DNA from: Lysobacter enzymogenes
Lineage (GTDB): Bacteria > Pseudomonadota > Gammaproteobacteria > Xanthomonadales > Xanthomonadaceae
Reading direction: 5' to 3'
DNA: 64,000 nt
Assembly: GCF_023617245.1 (NCBI RefSeq)
Contig: NZ_CP067396.1
Coordinates: forward strand, 3,596,001 to 3,660,000
Numbering within the stretch: the stretch's first letter is position 1; the number at the start of each line of letters is the position of its first letter. The notes beneath the pieces are model-generated. The model saw nothing but the letters and a program-made list of their open reading frames with translations, searched no databases and had not been told where the DNA came from. Positions 9,301 to 21,300 of this stretch are shown here, one piece after another. Both the position numbers and the translations under genes were made by a program.

Positions 9301-12300
9301 GATCTCCAGCCAGCGCTGCGGCGGATGGGTCGGGTCCAGCGGCAGGTAGGCCGCGCCCGCGCGCAAGGTGGCGACGATCATCGTCAGCAGATCGGTGCCG
9401 CGCTGGTCCAGCAGCGCGACGATGCTGCCGGGGCCGGCGCCCTGCGCGCGCAGGGTCTGCGCCAGCGCGGCCGAACGCGCTTCCAGTTCGGCGTAGGTGA
9501 GTCGGTGCTGTTCGCACTCCACCGCGATGCGCTCGGGCGTCAGCGCGACCTGATCGAGGAACATGCGCGGCCAGGTGCGGTCGATCAGTTCCGGCCGGTA
9601 GGTGTCGTTGAAGCCGTGCAGCAGCGCCTTTTCGTCGTCGCCGAGCAATTCGATCGCGCGCACCGGGCGCGAGGCGTCGGCGGCCAGCGCCTGCAGCACG
9701 CGGGTCAGGTAACCGACGTGGCGGGCGATGGTGTCGCGGTCGAACAGCGCGGTCGCGTACTCCATGCTGCCGACGATGCGACCGTCGGCCTCGGCCAGAT
9801 CCAGGGTCAGGTCGAACTTGGACAGCACGTACGGCGCGCGCTGCGGCGCCAGGGCCAGGCCGTCGAGCTGCAGCGCCTGGGTCGCCTCGGGCTTCCAGTT
9901 GATCATCACCTGGAAGATCGAGCTGTAGGCCAGGCTGCGCGGCGGCTGCACCACCTCGACCACCTGCTCGAACGGCATCTGCTGGTGGCGCTGGGCGCTG
10001 AGGGTGCGCTGGCGCACCTGCTCCAGCAGTTGCTCGCCGCTGGGGTCGGCGGACAGATCCACGCGCAGCGCCAGGGTGTTGATGAACAAGCCGATCAACG
10101 GCTCGATCTCGACCTGCATGCGGTTGGCGATCGGGCTGCCGACCACCAGGTCGCGCTGCCCGGACAGGCGCCCGAGCACCACCGACCACGCCGCCAGCAA
10201 GGTCATGAACAAGGTCGCGTCGCAGCGCCGGCTCAGCGCCTTCAGCGCGTCGGTCAGTTCGCGGTCGAGCTCGAACTCGTAGACCGCGCCGTCGTACGCC
10301 TGTTGCGCCGGACGCGGCCGGTCGGTCGGCAGTTCCAGCAGCGCCGGCGCGCCGGCCAGCGCCTGCGCCCAGTAGTCGACCTGCGACTGCAGGCGCTCGC
10401 CCGAGAGCCAGGCGTGCTGCCAGGCGGCGTAGTCGGCGTACTGCACCGGCAGCGCCGGCAGCGGGTCTTCGCCGCCGCCGCGGTAGGCGTTGTAGAGCGC
10501 GCCGAACTCGCGCAGGGTCACGTCCAGCGACCACTCGTCGGTGACGATGTGGTGTTGGGTGATCAGCACAGCGTGGTCGTCGTCGGCCAGCGCGACCAGG
10601 CGGCCGCGCACCATCGGGCCGGCGGCGAGGTCGAACGGCGCGCAGGCTTCCGCGTCCATCAGTTCGCGCAGGCGCGCCTCGGCCTCGGCGACGCCGCGCA
10701 GATCGCATTCGTCCAGGGCGAAACCGCCGCCGGGCGGGTCGATCCGCTGCATCGGCTCGCCGTCGACCAGCACGAAGCGGGTGCGCAGGGTCTCGTGGCG
10801 GTCGACGATGCGGTCCAGCGCGCGCCGCAACGCGGCGCGGTCGAGTGCGCCGCGCAGGCGCAGCACCGCCGGCACGTGGTAGGTCTCGGCCACGCCCTCC
10901 ATCTGCGCCAGGAACCACAGCCGCTGCTGGGCGAACGACAGCGGCATCGGCGCGCCGTCGCGCTTGACCGGCACGATCGGCGGCAGCTCGCTGTCGATCG
11001 CCTGGGCGACCGCGCGGGCGAAGTCCTCGAACACCGGGAACGCGAACAGCTCGGCGATGTTGACCTCGACCTTGAGCTCGCGGCGCAGGCGCGCGATCAC
11101 CCGCGCGGCCAGCAGCGAATGCCCGCCCAGGTCGAAGAAGGCATCGTCGCGGCCGACCCGCTCGACCTGCAGCAGTTCCTGCCAGATCCGCGCAAGCGCC
11201 AGCTCGATCCGGCCGACCGGCGCGCGATAAGCGGCGCCCTCGGCCTGTACCTCCAGCGCCAGCAGCGCCTTGCGGTCGGCCTTGCCGTTGGCGCTGAGCG
11301 GCAGCGCGTCGAGGATCACGAACTGCGCCGGCACCATGTAATCGGGCAACCGCGCGCGCAGGTGTTCCTTCAGCGCCTCGGCCGGCAGCAGCTGCGCCAG
11401 CGCGACATAGGCGAACAGCTGCTTGTCGCCGCCGGCGCCTTCGCGCGCCAGCACCACCGCCTCGCGCACCTCGGCGTGCTGAAGCAGCGCGTTCTCGATC
11501 TCGCCCAGCTCGATGCGGAAGCCGCGGATCTTGACCTGGAAGTCGGTGCGGCCGAGGTATTCGATGGCGCCGTCGGCGGCCCAGCGGCCGAGGTCGCCGG
11601 TGCGGTACATGCGTTCGCCGGGCACGAACGGATCGTCGAGGAAACGCTCGGCGGTCAGTTCGGGCTGGCCCAGGTAGCCGCGCGCGACCTGCACGCCGGC
11701 GATGTACAGCTCGCCGGTGGCGCCGGTCGGCGCGAGTTGGCCGAGCCGGTCGAGCACGTACATGCGGGTGTTGGCGATCGGCCGGCCGATCGGCACGCTG
11801 GCGCGCGCGTCGCCCGGCCGGCACGGCCACGCGGTCACGTCCACCGCGGCCTCGGTCGGGCCGTAGAGGTTGTGCAGTTCGGCGTTGGGCAGGTAATCGT
11901 GGAAGCTGCGCGCCAGCGCCAGCGGCAGCGCTTCGCCGCTGCAGATCACCCGGGCGACGCGGCCGCAGCCGGCGACCGCCTCGGGAATGGCCAGGAACAC
12001 CTGCAGCATCGAGGGCACGAAGTGCAGCGTGGTCACCCCGGCGTCGCGCACGACCTGGCCGAGGTAGGCCGGGTCCTTGTGCCCGTTCGGCCGCGCCATC
12101 ACCAGCTTGGCGCCGACCATCAGCGGCCAGAAGAATTCCCACACCGAGACGTCGAAGCTGTACGGCGTCTTCTGCAGCACCGCGTCGCGCTCGCCCAGGC
12201 CGTATTCCTCCTGCATCCACAGCAGGCGGTTGACCACGCCGCGGTGCTCGTTGACCACGCCCTTGGGCCGGCCGGTGGAGCCGGAGGTGTAGATCACGTA

Positions 12301-15300
12301 GCAGGCGTCGTCCGGCCGGGCGTCGTTGTCCTCGGCCGCCAATGCGTGCTGCGGGTAGTCCATCCACTCGCGCTCGCGGTCCATGCACAGCAGCTCGATG
12401 CCGTCCAGCGGCAGGCCTTCGAGAGCCGTCGGCACCAGCGCGGCGTGGGTCAGCACCACCGGCGGCGCGCTGTTTTCCAGGATCCAGGCGACGCGGTCGC
12501 GCGGATAGTCCGGGTCCAGCGGCACGTAGCAGCCGCCGGCCTTGAGCGTGGCGTACAGCGCCACCACCATGTCCACGCCGCGTTCCAGGCACAGCGCCAC
12601 GCGGGTGCCGGCGCACACGCCGCGCTCGCGCAGCCAGCGCGCCAGCGCGTTGGCGCGGGCGTCGAGCTGGGCATAGGTCAGCACGCCGTCGTCGGCGGTG
12701 ACCGCGATCCGGTACGGCGTCTCGCGCGCCTGCGCCTCGAACAGGTCGTGCAGGCGCAGCTGCCGCGGATAGTCGCGGCGCGCGCCGGCGCGTTCGACCA
12801 GCAGGCGTTCGCGTTCGCCCGCGCCGATCACGTCCAGGCGCGCGACCGCGGCGGCCGGGTCGGCGATCATCGCCCGCAAGGTGTGTTCGAGGTAACCGGC
12901 CCAACGTTCGGCGGTGGCCGCATCCAGCAGCGCGCGGGCGTAGGTCAGCGCGCCGCTGAGGCCGCCCTCGCCTTCGCCCAGTTCCAGGCTCAGCTCGAAG
13001 CCGGCGCGCGCGCGCGGCAGGCGTTGCAGGCGCGCGGCGCAGTCGCCGAGCGCGACCGCGTCGGCGCGCGCGCCGCGCCAGTCGAACACCGCCTGGAACA
13101 ACGGCGTGTGTGCCAGCGCCGGCGCGGGCTGCGCCGCTTCGACGACCTGGCCCAGGCTCGCCGGCGCCAGCGCGTCGACGTCGATGCGGGTCTGCAAAGT
13201 GGCAACCCAGGTCGCGACGTCGGCCGTCTCCGGCAACTCGATCCGCAGCGCGTGCAGATCGACGGCGCCGGCCGGCGCGTCGCCGCGCGCGGCATCGGCG
13301 CGGGTGCGGCCGAGGACGAAGTCGGATTGCCCGGACAGGCGCGCCAGCGCCGCGCTCCAGGCCGCCAGCAGCACGGTGTCGAGACTCGCGCCGTGGGCCG
13401 CACCGAGCGCGCGCGCGGCCGCGGTCAGTTCGGCGTCCAGGCGCAACGGCACCACCGCGCCTTCGTCGTCCTGGCGCAGCGGGCGGGCGCGGTCGAACGG
13501 AAGCTCGATCAGCGCCGGCGCCGCGGCCAGGCGTTCGCGCCAGTAACCGGCGTGTTCATCGGCCAACGCCGGCGCCTCGGCCGCGGCCGGCGCCGCCGGT
13601 CCGGCCGCATCGCCCTCGCCTTCGACGGCCTGGTGATACAGCCGGGCCAGTTCGGCCAGCGCGCGCTCGGGCTGCCAGCCGTCGGCCGCCAGCGCGTGCA
13701 CCGTCAGCACCAAGGCATGCTCGCGCTCGCCCAGGCGCAACAGGTTCGCGCGCAGCGGCGCGGCGTCGGCGAGATCGAACTCGGCGTACGCGGCTTGGTC
13801 GATGTACGCGGCCAGCGCCGCTTCGCGGTCGTCCGCCCCGCCGAGATCGGCGAACTGCAGCGCCGCCATCGGCGCCGCGGCCGGCGCGCGCAGCGGTTCT
13901 TCGTCGAATTCGGCCACGCGCAGACGCAGCGCGTCGAAGCGCGCGGCCCACAATTGCAGCGCGCGCTCCAGCGCGGCGCGGTCGAAACCGCCGTCCAGGC
14001 GCAGCACGCAGGTGGCGTGGCGGGTGCGCGCGGCTTCGCGCTGCAACTGCCAGCGGCGCAGCGCCGGCAACGCCAGCGGCGTCCAGCCCGGTGCGCGTTT
14101 GGTCCGCGCCGGGCCGCGTCCGGCCAGCGCCTCGCCGACCGTGCGCGCCAGGTCCTTGAGCACCGGCGCCTCGCGCAGCGCGGCCAGGGTCAGTTCGGCC
14201 TTGAGCTCGCGACGCAGGCGCGCGAGCACACCCATCGCCTGCAGCCACTGGCCGCCGAGTTCGAAGAAATGATCGTCGCGGTGCACGCGTTCGAGTTGCA
14301 GCAGGTCCTGCCACATCCGCGCCAGCGCGACCTCGATGCGGCCGTTGGGCGCACGTTCGCCGCGCGCCTGCGCGCGCACCGTCTGCGCCGCCAGTTCGGC
14401 GCGATCGACCTTGCCGTTAGCGCTCAGCGGCAGCGCCTGCGCCAGCACGATCGCCGCCGGCACCATGTAGTCGGGCAGCAGCGCCTGCAGGTGCAGCTTG
14501 AGCGTGTCCGGCGAGACCGGCGCGGCGGCGACCACGAAGGCCACCAGTTGCTTGCCTTCCTGCGCGCCCGCGGCGGCCACCACCGCCGCCTCGCGCACCG
14601 CCGGATGCCGGGCCAGCGCGCTTTCGATCTCGCCCAGCTCGACCCGGAAGCCGCGGATCTTGACCTGGAAGTCCTTGCGTCCGACGTATTCGATGCGGCC
14701 GTCGCCCAGGCGCCGGCCGAGATCGCCGGTCAAGTACAGGCGGCCGTCGCGCTCGTGCGCGGCGTGCGGATTGGCGACGAACGCGGCGCGGGTCTCGTCG
14801 GGACGATGGAAGTAGCCGCGGCCGACCACCGGGCCGGACACCGCGATCTCGCCGACCGCGCCCAGCGGCGCCGGTTCCAGCGCGTCGTCGAGCACGTGCA
14901 GCGCGGCGTTGGCGACCGGCGCGCCGATCGCGACCCGCGCCACCGGCGCCAGGATCGGTTCGAAGGCGACGTCGTCGGAGCATTCGGCCGGGCCGTAGGC
15001 GTTCATCAGCGGCACGTCGGGGTATTGCTCGAACCAACGCGCCACCAGTTCGCGCGACAGCGCCTCGCCGGTCGGCAGCACCCAGCGCAGCGCCGGCAAC
15101 GGCTTGGCGTACGGCAGCGCGGCCTGCATCACCGACGGAACCGGTTCCCACACGGTCACGCCATGGCGCTCCAGCGCGTCGAGCAGCGATTCGGGATCGC
15201 GCACGGTGTCGCTGTCGAGGATGCAGGTGCGCGCGCCCAGCAGCGGCGCGGTCAACAGCTGCCACACCGAAATGTCGAAACACTGCGAAGCGGTCTGCGC

Positions 15301-18300
15301 GATCGCGTCCTCGCTCGACAGCGACAGCGGCGCGAACTTCGAGCGCATGTTGTTGACCATGCCGCGGTGTTCGATCATCACGCCCTTGGGCTTGCCGGTC
15401 GAACCCGAGGTGAAGATCACGTAGGCCAGATCGTCCAGCCCCGGCGCGGGCAGCGCCGGCGCATCGACCGGCGCGGCTTCGCTCAGTTCGGCCAGGCTGC
15501 GCACGCGGCCGGTGGTGGCGCCGGTGTCGAGTTGTTCGTGCAGGTGGCCCAGCGAATCGCCGAGCAGCAGCAACTGCGGCTGGGCCTCGTCGAGGATCTC
15601 GCGCCAGCGCAGCGGCGGATGGGCCGGGTCCAGCGGCAGATAGGCGGCGCCGGACTTGAGCACCGCGGCGATCGCCACCAACAGGTCGAGCCCGCGCTTG
15701 TCGAGCACCGCGATCACGTGTTCCGGCCCGGCGCCGGCCTCGCGCAGCGCCGCGGCCAAGCGGCCGGCGCGGCGCTGCAGTTCGCCGTGGGTCAGGGTCT
15801 GCTCGCCGCACTCGGCGACGATGCGTTCGGGCGCGCGCGCGGCCTGGGCGTCGAACAGTTCGACCCAGGTCTGCGCGTACAGCTCGGGCCGATGGGTGTC
15901 GTTGCACTGCGCGATCAACGCGCGCTCGGCCGTGTCGAGCAGCGGCACGCGCCGCGCCGGTTGCGCCGCGTCGGCCACCATCGCCCGCAACACGCGTTCG
16001 AAGTAGCCCAGCCAGCGCTGCACGCTGGCGCGGTCGAACAAGGCGGTGGCGAATTCCACGCCGCCGCCGATGCAGCCGTCGCTTTCGCCCAGGTCCAGCG
16101 ACAGGTCGAACTTGGCGGCGACCTGATCCGGCGCCTGCAGTTCGATGCGCAAATCGCGCGCCGACACGGTCTGGGCCTGCTCGCCGAGCCAGTTGAACAT
16201 GACCTGGAACAGCGGCGTGTGGGCCAGGCTGCGCGGCGGCTGCAGCGCCTCGACCACCTGCTCGAACGGCATCTGCTGGTGCGCCTGCGCGTCCAGCGCG
16301 CGCTGCTTCACCCGTTCGATCACCTGCGCCAGGCTCGGTTCGCCCGACAGGTCCACGCGCAGGGCCAGGGTGTTGACGAAGAAGCCGATCAGCGGCTCGA
16401 CCTGCGCCTGCAGGCGGTTGGCGACCGGGCTGCCGATCACCACGTCGTGCTGCCCGGACAGGCGCCCGAGCACCAGCGCCCAGGCGCTGAGCAGCGTGGT
16501 GTACAAGGTGGTGCCGTGGTCCTGGCTGAGCCGCTTGAGCGCGCCGCTGAGCTCGCGGTCCAGGCGCACGCCGACCAGTTCGCCGTCGTAGCGTTGCTCG
16601 GCCGGACGCGGCCGGTCGGTCGGCAGCTCCAGCAGCGCCGGCGCGCCGGCCAGCGCGCCGCGCCAGTAGTCGCCCTGGCGTTGCAGCCACTCGCCGCCGA
16701 GGTGGCGGCGCTGCCAGTCGACGTAATCGGCGTACTGCACCGCCAGCGGCGGCAGCGGATCGTCCTGGCCGGCGCTGAACGCGTTGTACAGCGCGACCAG
16801 CTCGCGGATGGTGAGCTCCAGCGACCACGCATCGGTGACGATGTGGTGCATGCAGATGATCAGCGCGTGCTCGTCGGCCTCCAGCGCGACCAGGGCGCCG
16901 CGCGCGAGCGGGCCGGTTTCCAGGTCGAACGGCGCGCCGGTTTCGCGTTCGATCAGCGCCTGCAAGCGCGCTTCGCGGTCGTCGCGGCCGCGCAGGTCGT
17001 GTTCGCTCAGGGCGAAGCCGACGTGCGGCGGATCGATGCGCTGCACCGGATCGTCGCCGAGCAGCTCGAAGCGGGTACGCAAAGCTTCGTGGCGGGCGAC
17101 GATCCGATCCAGCGCGCGCTTCAGCGCGGCGCGGTCGAGCGCGCCGCGCAGGCGCAGCACGCCCGGCACGTGGTAGCTCTGGCTCACGCCCTGCATCTGC
17201 GACAGGAACCACAGCCGCTGCTGGGCGAACGACAGCGGCAGCGCGGCGTCGGCCGCGCGCGGCTGCGCGCCGATCGGCGGCAGCGTGTCGCGGGCGGCGC
17301 CGCGCAGTTGCGCGGCCAGTTCGGCCAGCACCGGCCGCTGCAGCAGGTCGGCGACGCCGACGTCCAGGCCCAGGCGCTCGCGCAGCTGCGCGGTGGCGCG
17401 CATCGCCAGCAGCGACTGGCCGCCGAGGGCGAAGAAATCGGCGTCGATGCCGATGCGCTGCGCCGGCAGCTTCAGCACTGCGCCCCAGACTTCGGCGATG
17501 GCGGTTTCGATCGCGTCGCGCGGGGCGATGTACTCGCCCTCCCCGCCCGCTTCGATCTGCGGCACCGGCAGCGCCTTGGCATCAAGCTTGCCGTTGCCCG
17601 TCAGCGGCAGCTGCGCCAGCTCCATCGTCGCTTGCGGCAGCATGTACTCGGGCAGCGCACGACGCAGTCCTTCGCGCAGTTCGGCCAGGAACTCGGCCTG
17701 CGGCTGCGCGCGCGCGTCCTCGTGGCGCACCACCCAGGCCAGCAGGCGGCGCTCGGCGCCGTCGCCGTGCGCCAGCACCGCGGCGTCGCGCACGCCGGCG
17801 TGTTCGCGCAGGCGGTTCTCGATCTCGCCCAGTTCGATGCGGAAGCCGCGCAGCTTGATCTGGCGGTCGCGGCGGCCGATGAATTCGATCCGGCCGTCGT
17901 CCAGCCAGCGGCCGTGGTCGCCGGTGCGGTAGACCCGCTCGCCCACGCGCCAGGGATCGTCCAGGAACTGCTGCGACGTCAGCTCGGGCCGGTTGACGTA
18001 GCCCTGGGCCACGCCGGCGCCGCCGATCCAGATTTCGCCGAGCAGGCCCGGCGCGCACAGCTGGCCGGCGGCGTCGACGACGTACATCGTGGTGTTCGAT
18101 ATCGGCCGGCCGATCGACAGCCGCCCGGCCGCCAGTTCGGCGTCGTCGGCCGCGGGCATCCAGGCCGAGGACAGCACCGTGGTTTCGGTCGGGCCGTAGG
18201 CGTTGACGTAGCGGCAGCGCGCGCTCCACGCGCGCGCCAGCTCGACGGTCGGCGCCGAACCGGCGGTGAGGATGCTCAGGTTCGCCGGCACCTGCGCTGG

Positions 18301-21300
18301 GTCGATCTGCTGCAGGTACGGCGGCGGGAACGCGGCGAACGCGATGGCGTGTTCGCCCAGGTACGCGGCCAGCGCGCGCGGTTCCTGGATCAGTGCGTCC
18401 GACAGCAGGTGCAAGGTCGCGCCGGCCAGCAGCGCGCCGAAGATTTCGCCGATGGACGCGTCGAAGGTGTGCGGGGCGAACTGGGTGAAGCCCTGGCCGC
18501 GGCCGTACAGTCCGGCGCCGCCGAGCCACAGGCTGAAGTTGACCAGGTTGCGATGGCTCAGCGCCACGCCCTTCGGCGTGCCGGTGGTGCCGGAGGTGTA
18601 GATCAGATAGGCGGTGGTGTCGCTGCTTTGCGGTTCGGCGTCTTGCAGCGCTTCGACGTCGGCGCTGCTGTCCGTCGCCTCCGCATCGATCTCGTCCAGA
18701 CACAGCGCGCTCAAGCCGCTGCCGTCGGCCAGCGCCGCGTGCGCGCGCACGGTCAGCAGGCGGCCGATACCCGCATCGCCGGCGATGAACGCCAGGCGCT
18801 CGGGCGGACAATCCAGCGCCACCGGCACGTACGCCGCGCCGGCGCGCATGATCGCCAGAATCGCGGCGATCAGCTCCGGTTCCTTCGGCAGCGCCAGCGC
18901 GATCCGGTCGCCCGGACGCACGCCGCCGCGGCGCAGCCACGCCGCGACCTCGGCGACCCGCGCCGACAGCCGGTTCCAGCTCCAGCGCTGGTCGCCGCAG
19001 ACGATCGCATCGCTGTCGCCCAGCGCATCGGCCTGCTGCTGGAACAGTTCGTGCGCGCACCGATCCAACGGGTAATCGACCTCGCTGCGGTTCCATTCGC
19101 GCACCGCGCGCTCGCGCTCGTCCGCGCTCAGCGGCGACAGCTGTCCCACGCGCTGGTCGAAGCCCTGGGCGAAGCCGGCCAGCAGGTGGCCGAGGCGGTC
19201 GAGCATGGCGCGCGCAGCCGCGTCGCCGAACTGGCGGCGCTGGTAGGCCAGCTTCAAGGTCAGGCGCGGGCCTGGGTAGGCGATCAGGTTCAGCGGGAAA
19301 TCGCTGCGCTCCACCCCGCGAGCGTCGAGCACGCGCAGCTGCTCGCCGTCCATGCTCGGCAGGCTGCGGTCGAGCGGGAAGTTCTCCACCACCACCAGCG
19401 CGTTGAACAGCGCCTGGCCGGCGCGCGCGCCGCAGGCGCGCTGGATCGCCGCCAGCGGCAGGAAGCCGTGGTCGCCGTGGTCGAGCTGCATCGACTGCAC
19501 TTGGCGCAGCCACGCCGACAGCGTTTGCGCCGGATCGATGCGCAGGCGCAGCGGCAGCGAGTTGATGAACAAGCCGACCATGCGCTCGATCCCGTCGAGC
19601 TCGGGCGGACGGCCGCTGGTGGTGTAGCCGAACAGCACCTCCTCTTCGGCGCTGTATTTGCTTTGCAGCAGGCCCCACGCGGCCAGGATCGCGGTGCCCA
19701 GGCTGACGCCTTCGTGCTTGAGCGCGCGGTCGAGCTGCGCGGTCAGCGCGACCGGCAGCTCCAGCACGTGCGCGCGCTGCTCGCTTGGGCCGGTGGCGTC
19801 GGTGTCGGCCTCGTCGTCCAGGCGCGCGCTCAGCGCGGCGCTGGCGGCCAGCGGCAGGCCGTCGAGGTAGCGTTGCCAGTAATCGGCGGCAGCCTGATGG
19901 TCGCGCGATTCCAGCCACGCGATGTAGTCGCGGTACGGCGGCGGCGCTGCGTCTTCGCTCTGGCCGGCGTAGACCTGGAACAGCTCCTGCGCCAACAACC
20001 CCATCGACCAGCCGTCGATCAGCGCGTGGTGGTGGGTCCAGGCCAGGCAATGGCGGCGCGCGTCCAGCCGCGCCAGCAGTACCCGCATCGGCGGCGCCTC
20101 GCCGAGCGCGAACGCGCGGCGGCGTTCGTCGTCGAGCGCGCGTTCGAGTTCGGCGTCGCGCTGGTCTTCGGCCAGTGCGCTCAGATCGATCTCGCGCCAC
20201 GGTAGCGCGACCTCGCGCATCACCGCCTGCAGCAGGCGTTCGCCGCCGCGGTCGAGGAAGGCCGTGCGCAGCACCGGATGGCGCCGCACCAGCTCGACCC
20301 AGGCCGCGCGCAGGCGCTGCGGATCGGCGCCGTCGAGCGTCAGCCGCAGCTGGGTCAGGTACACGCCGTCGGGGTTGGCGCCGTCGCTCATCAGCAGCAG
20401 GCCCTGCTGCATGCCGGTGCACGGGTACAGGTCCTGCAGCGTCGGGTAGTGGCGGCGCAGGTCCTGCAACTCGGCCGGGGTGCAGTCGGCCAGCGACCAC
20501 GCCGATTCGGACGCGCCGTCGTCCTGCGTGCCCACGCCCACACCGGCGCCCGGGCCGCCGTCGTCGTCGGCGATCTCGGCCAGCGCGCGCTCCAACTGCG
20601 CGGCCAGAGCGGCGATGCTCGCGGCCTGGAACTGGCGTTCGCTGTAGTCGATGCGCAAGGTCAGCGCGCCGTGTTCGACGCCGCCTTCCACGTTCAAGGC
20701 GTGGCTGCGGCGGCGACGCGCGCCGATGCGGCTGCCGCCGCGATCCGGATCGAACGCGCCGAGGTAGTTGAACAGCACCTGCGATTCGCGGCCGTCGCGC
20801 GCCTGTTCCAGGTCCTCGTCGCGGGCCAGTTCGTTGAGCACCCCGAAGCCGATGCCGGCGTGCGGCACCGCCGCCAGCGCCGCGCCGGCGGCGCGCAGCT
20901 GGCTGCGCAGGTCGTCGCGCAGACGCGCCAGGCGCAGCGGATACAGCGCGGTGAACCAGCCCACGGTCTGGCTCAGGTCGACGCCGTCGAAGCCCGGCAC
21001 GTCGCTCAGATCCGGACGACCGTGGCTTTCCAGATCGATGCGGATCGCATCCACCGATTGCCACTGACCCAGCGCGCGGCCGAGCGCGGCGGTCAGCAGC
21101 TCGTGGATGCGCAGGCCGTGGCGCGACGTGGCCTGGTCGAGCAGGCGCCGGGTCAATGCCGACGGCAGGCGCAGCTCGTGCTGGCGGCTGCTCGACTGCG
21201 CGGACGCTTCGTCGTCGCCGTCGAAGGCCAACGCCGCCGCAGGCGCGCGCAGCTGTTCCAGCCAATAGCGCTTCTCGGCGTCGAGCTCACCGCTGTAAGC

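Noticed and set aside
8063..12904. Alternative-frame minus-strand frames inside the NRPS (also 14417-17212, 17582-21265, 21287-30319)
   Set aside because: They are Arg/Ala/Gly-rich out-of-frame readings of the same NRPS sequence with scattered motif fragments; the in-frame reading is uninterrupted.
16801..16860. C4 (HHIVTDAW) and C6 (HHIVTDEW) as inactive condensation domains
   Set aside because: Only the final Gly of HHxxxDG differs; the catalytic second His and the Asp are present, unlike C5.
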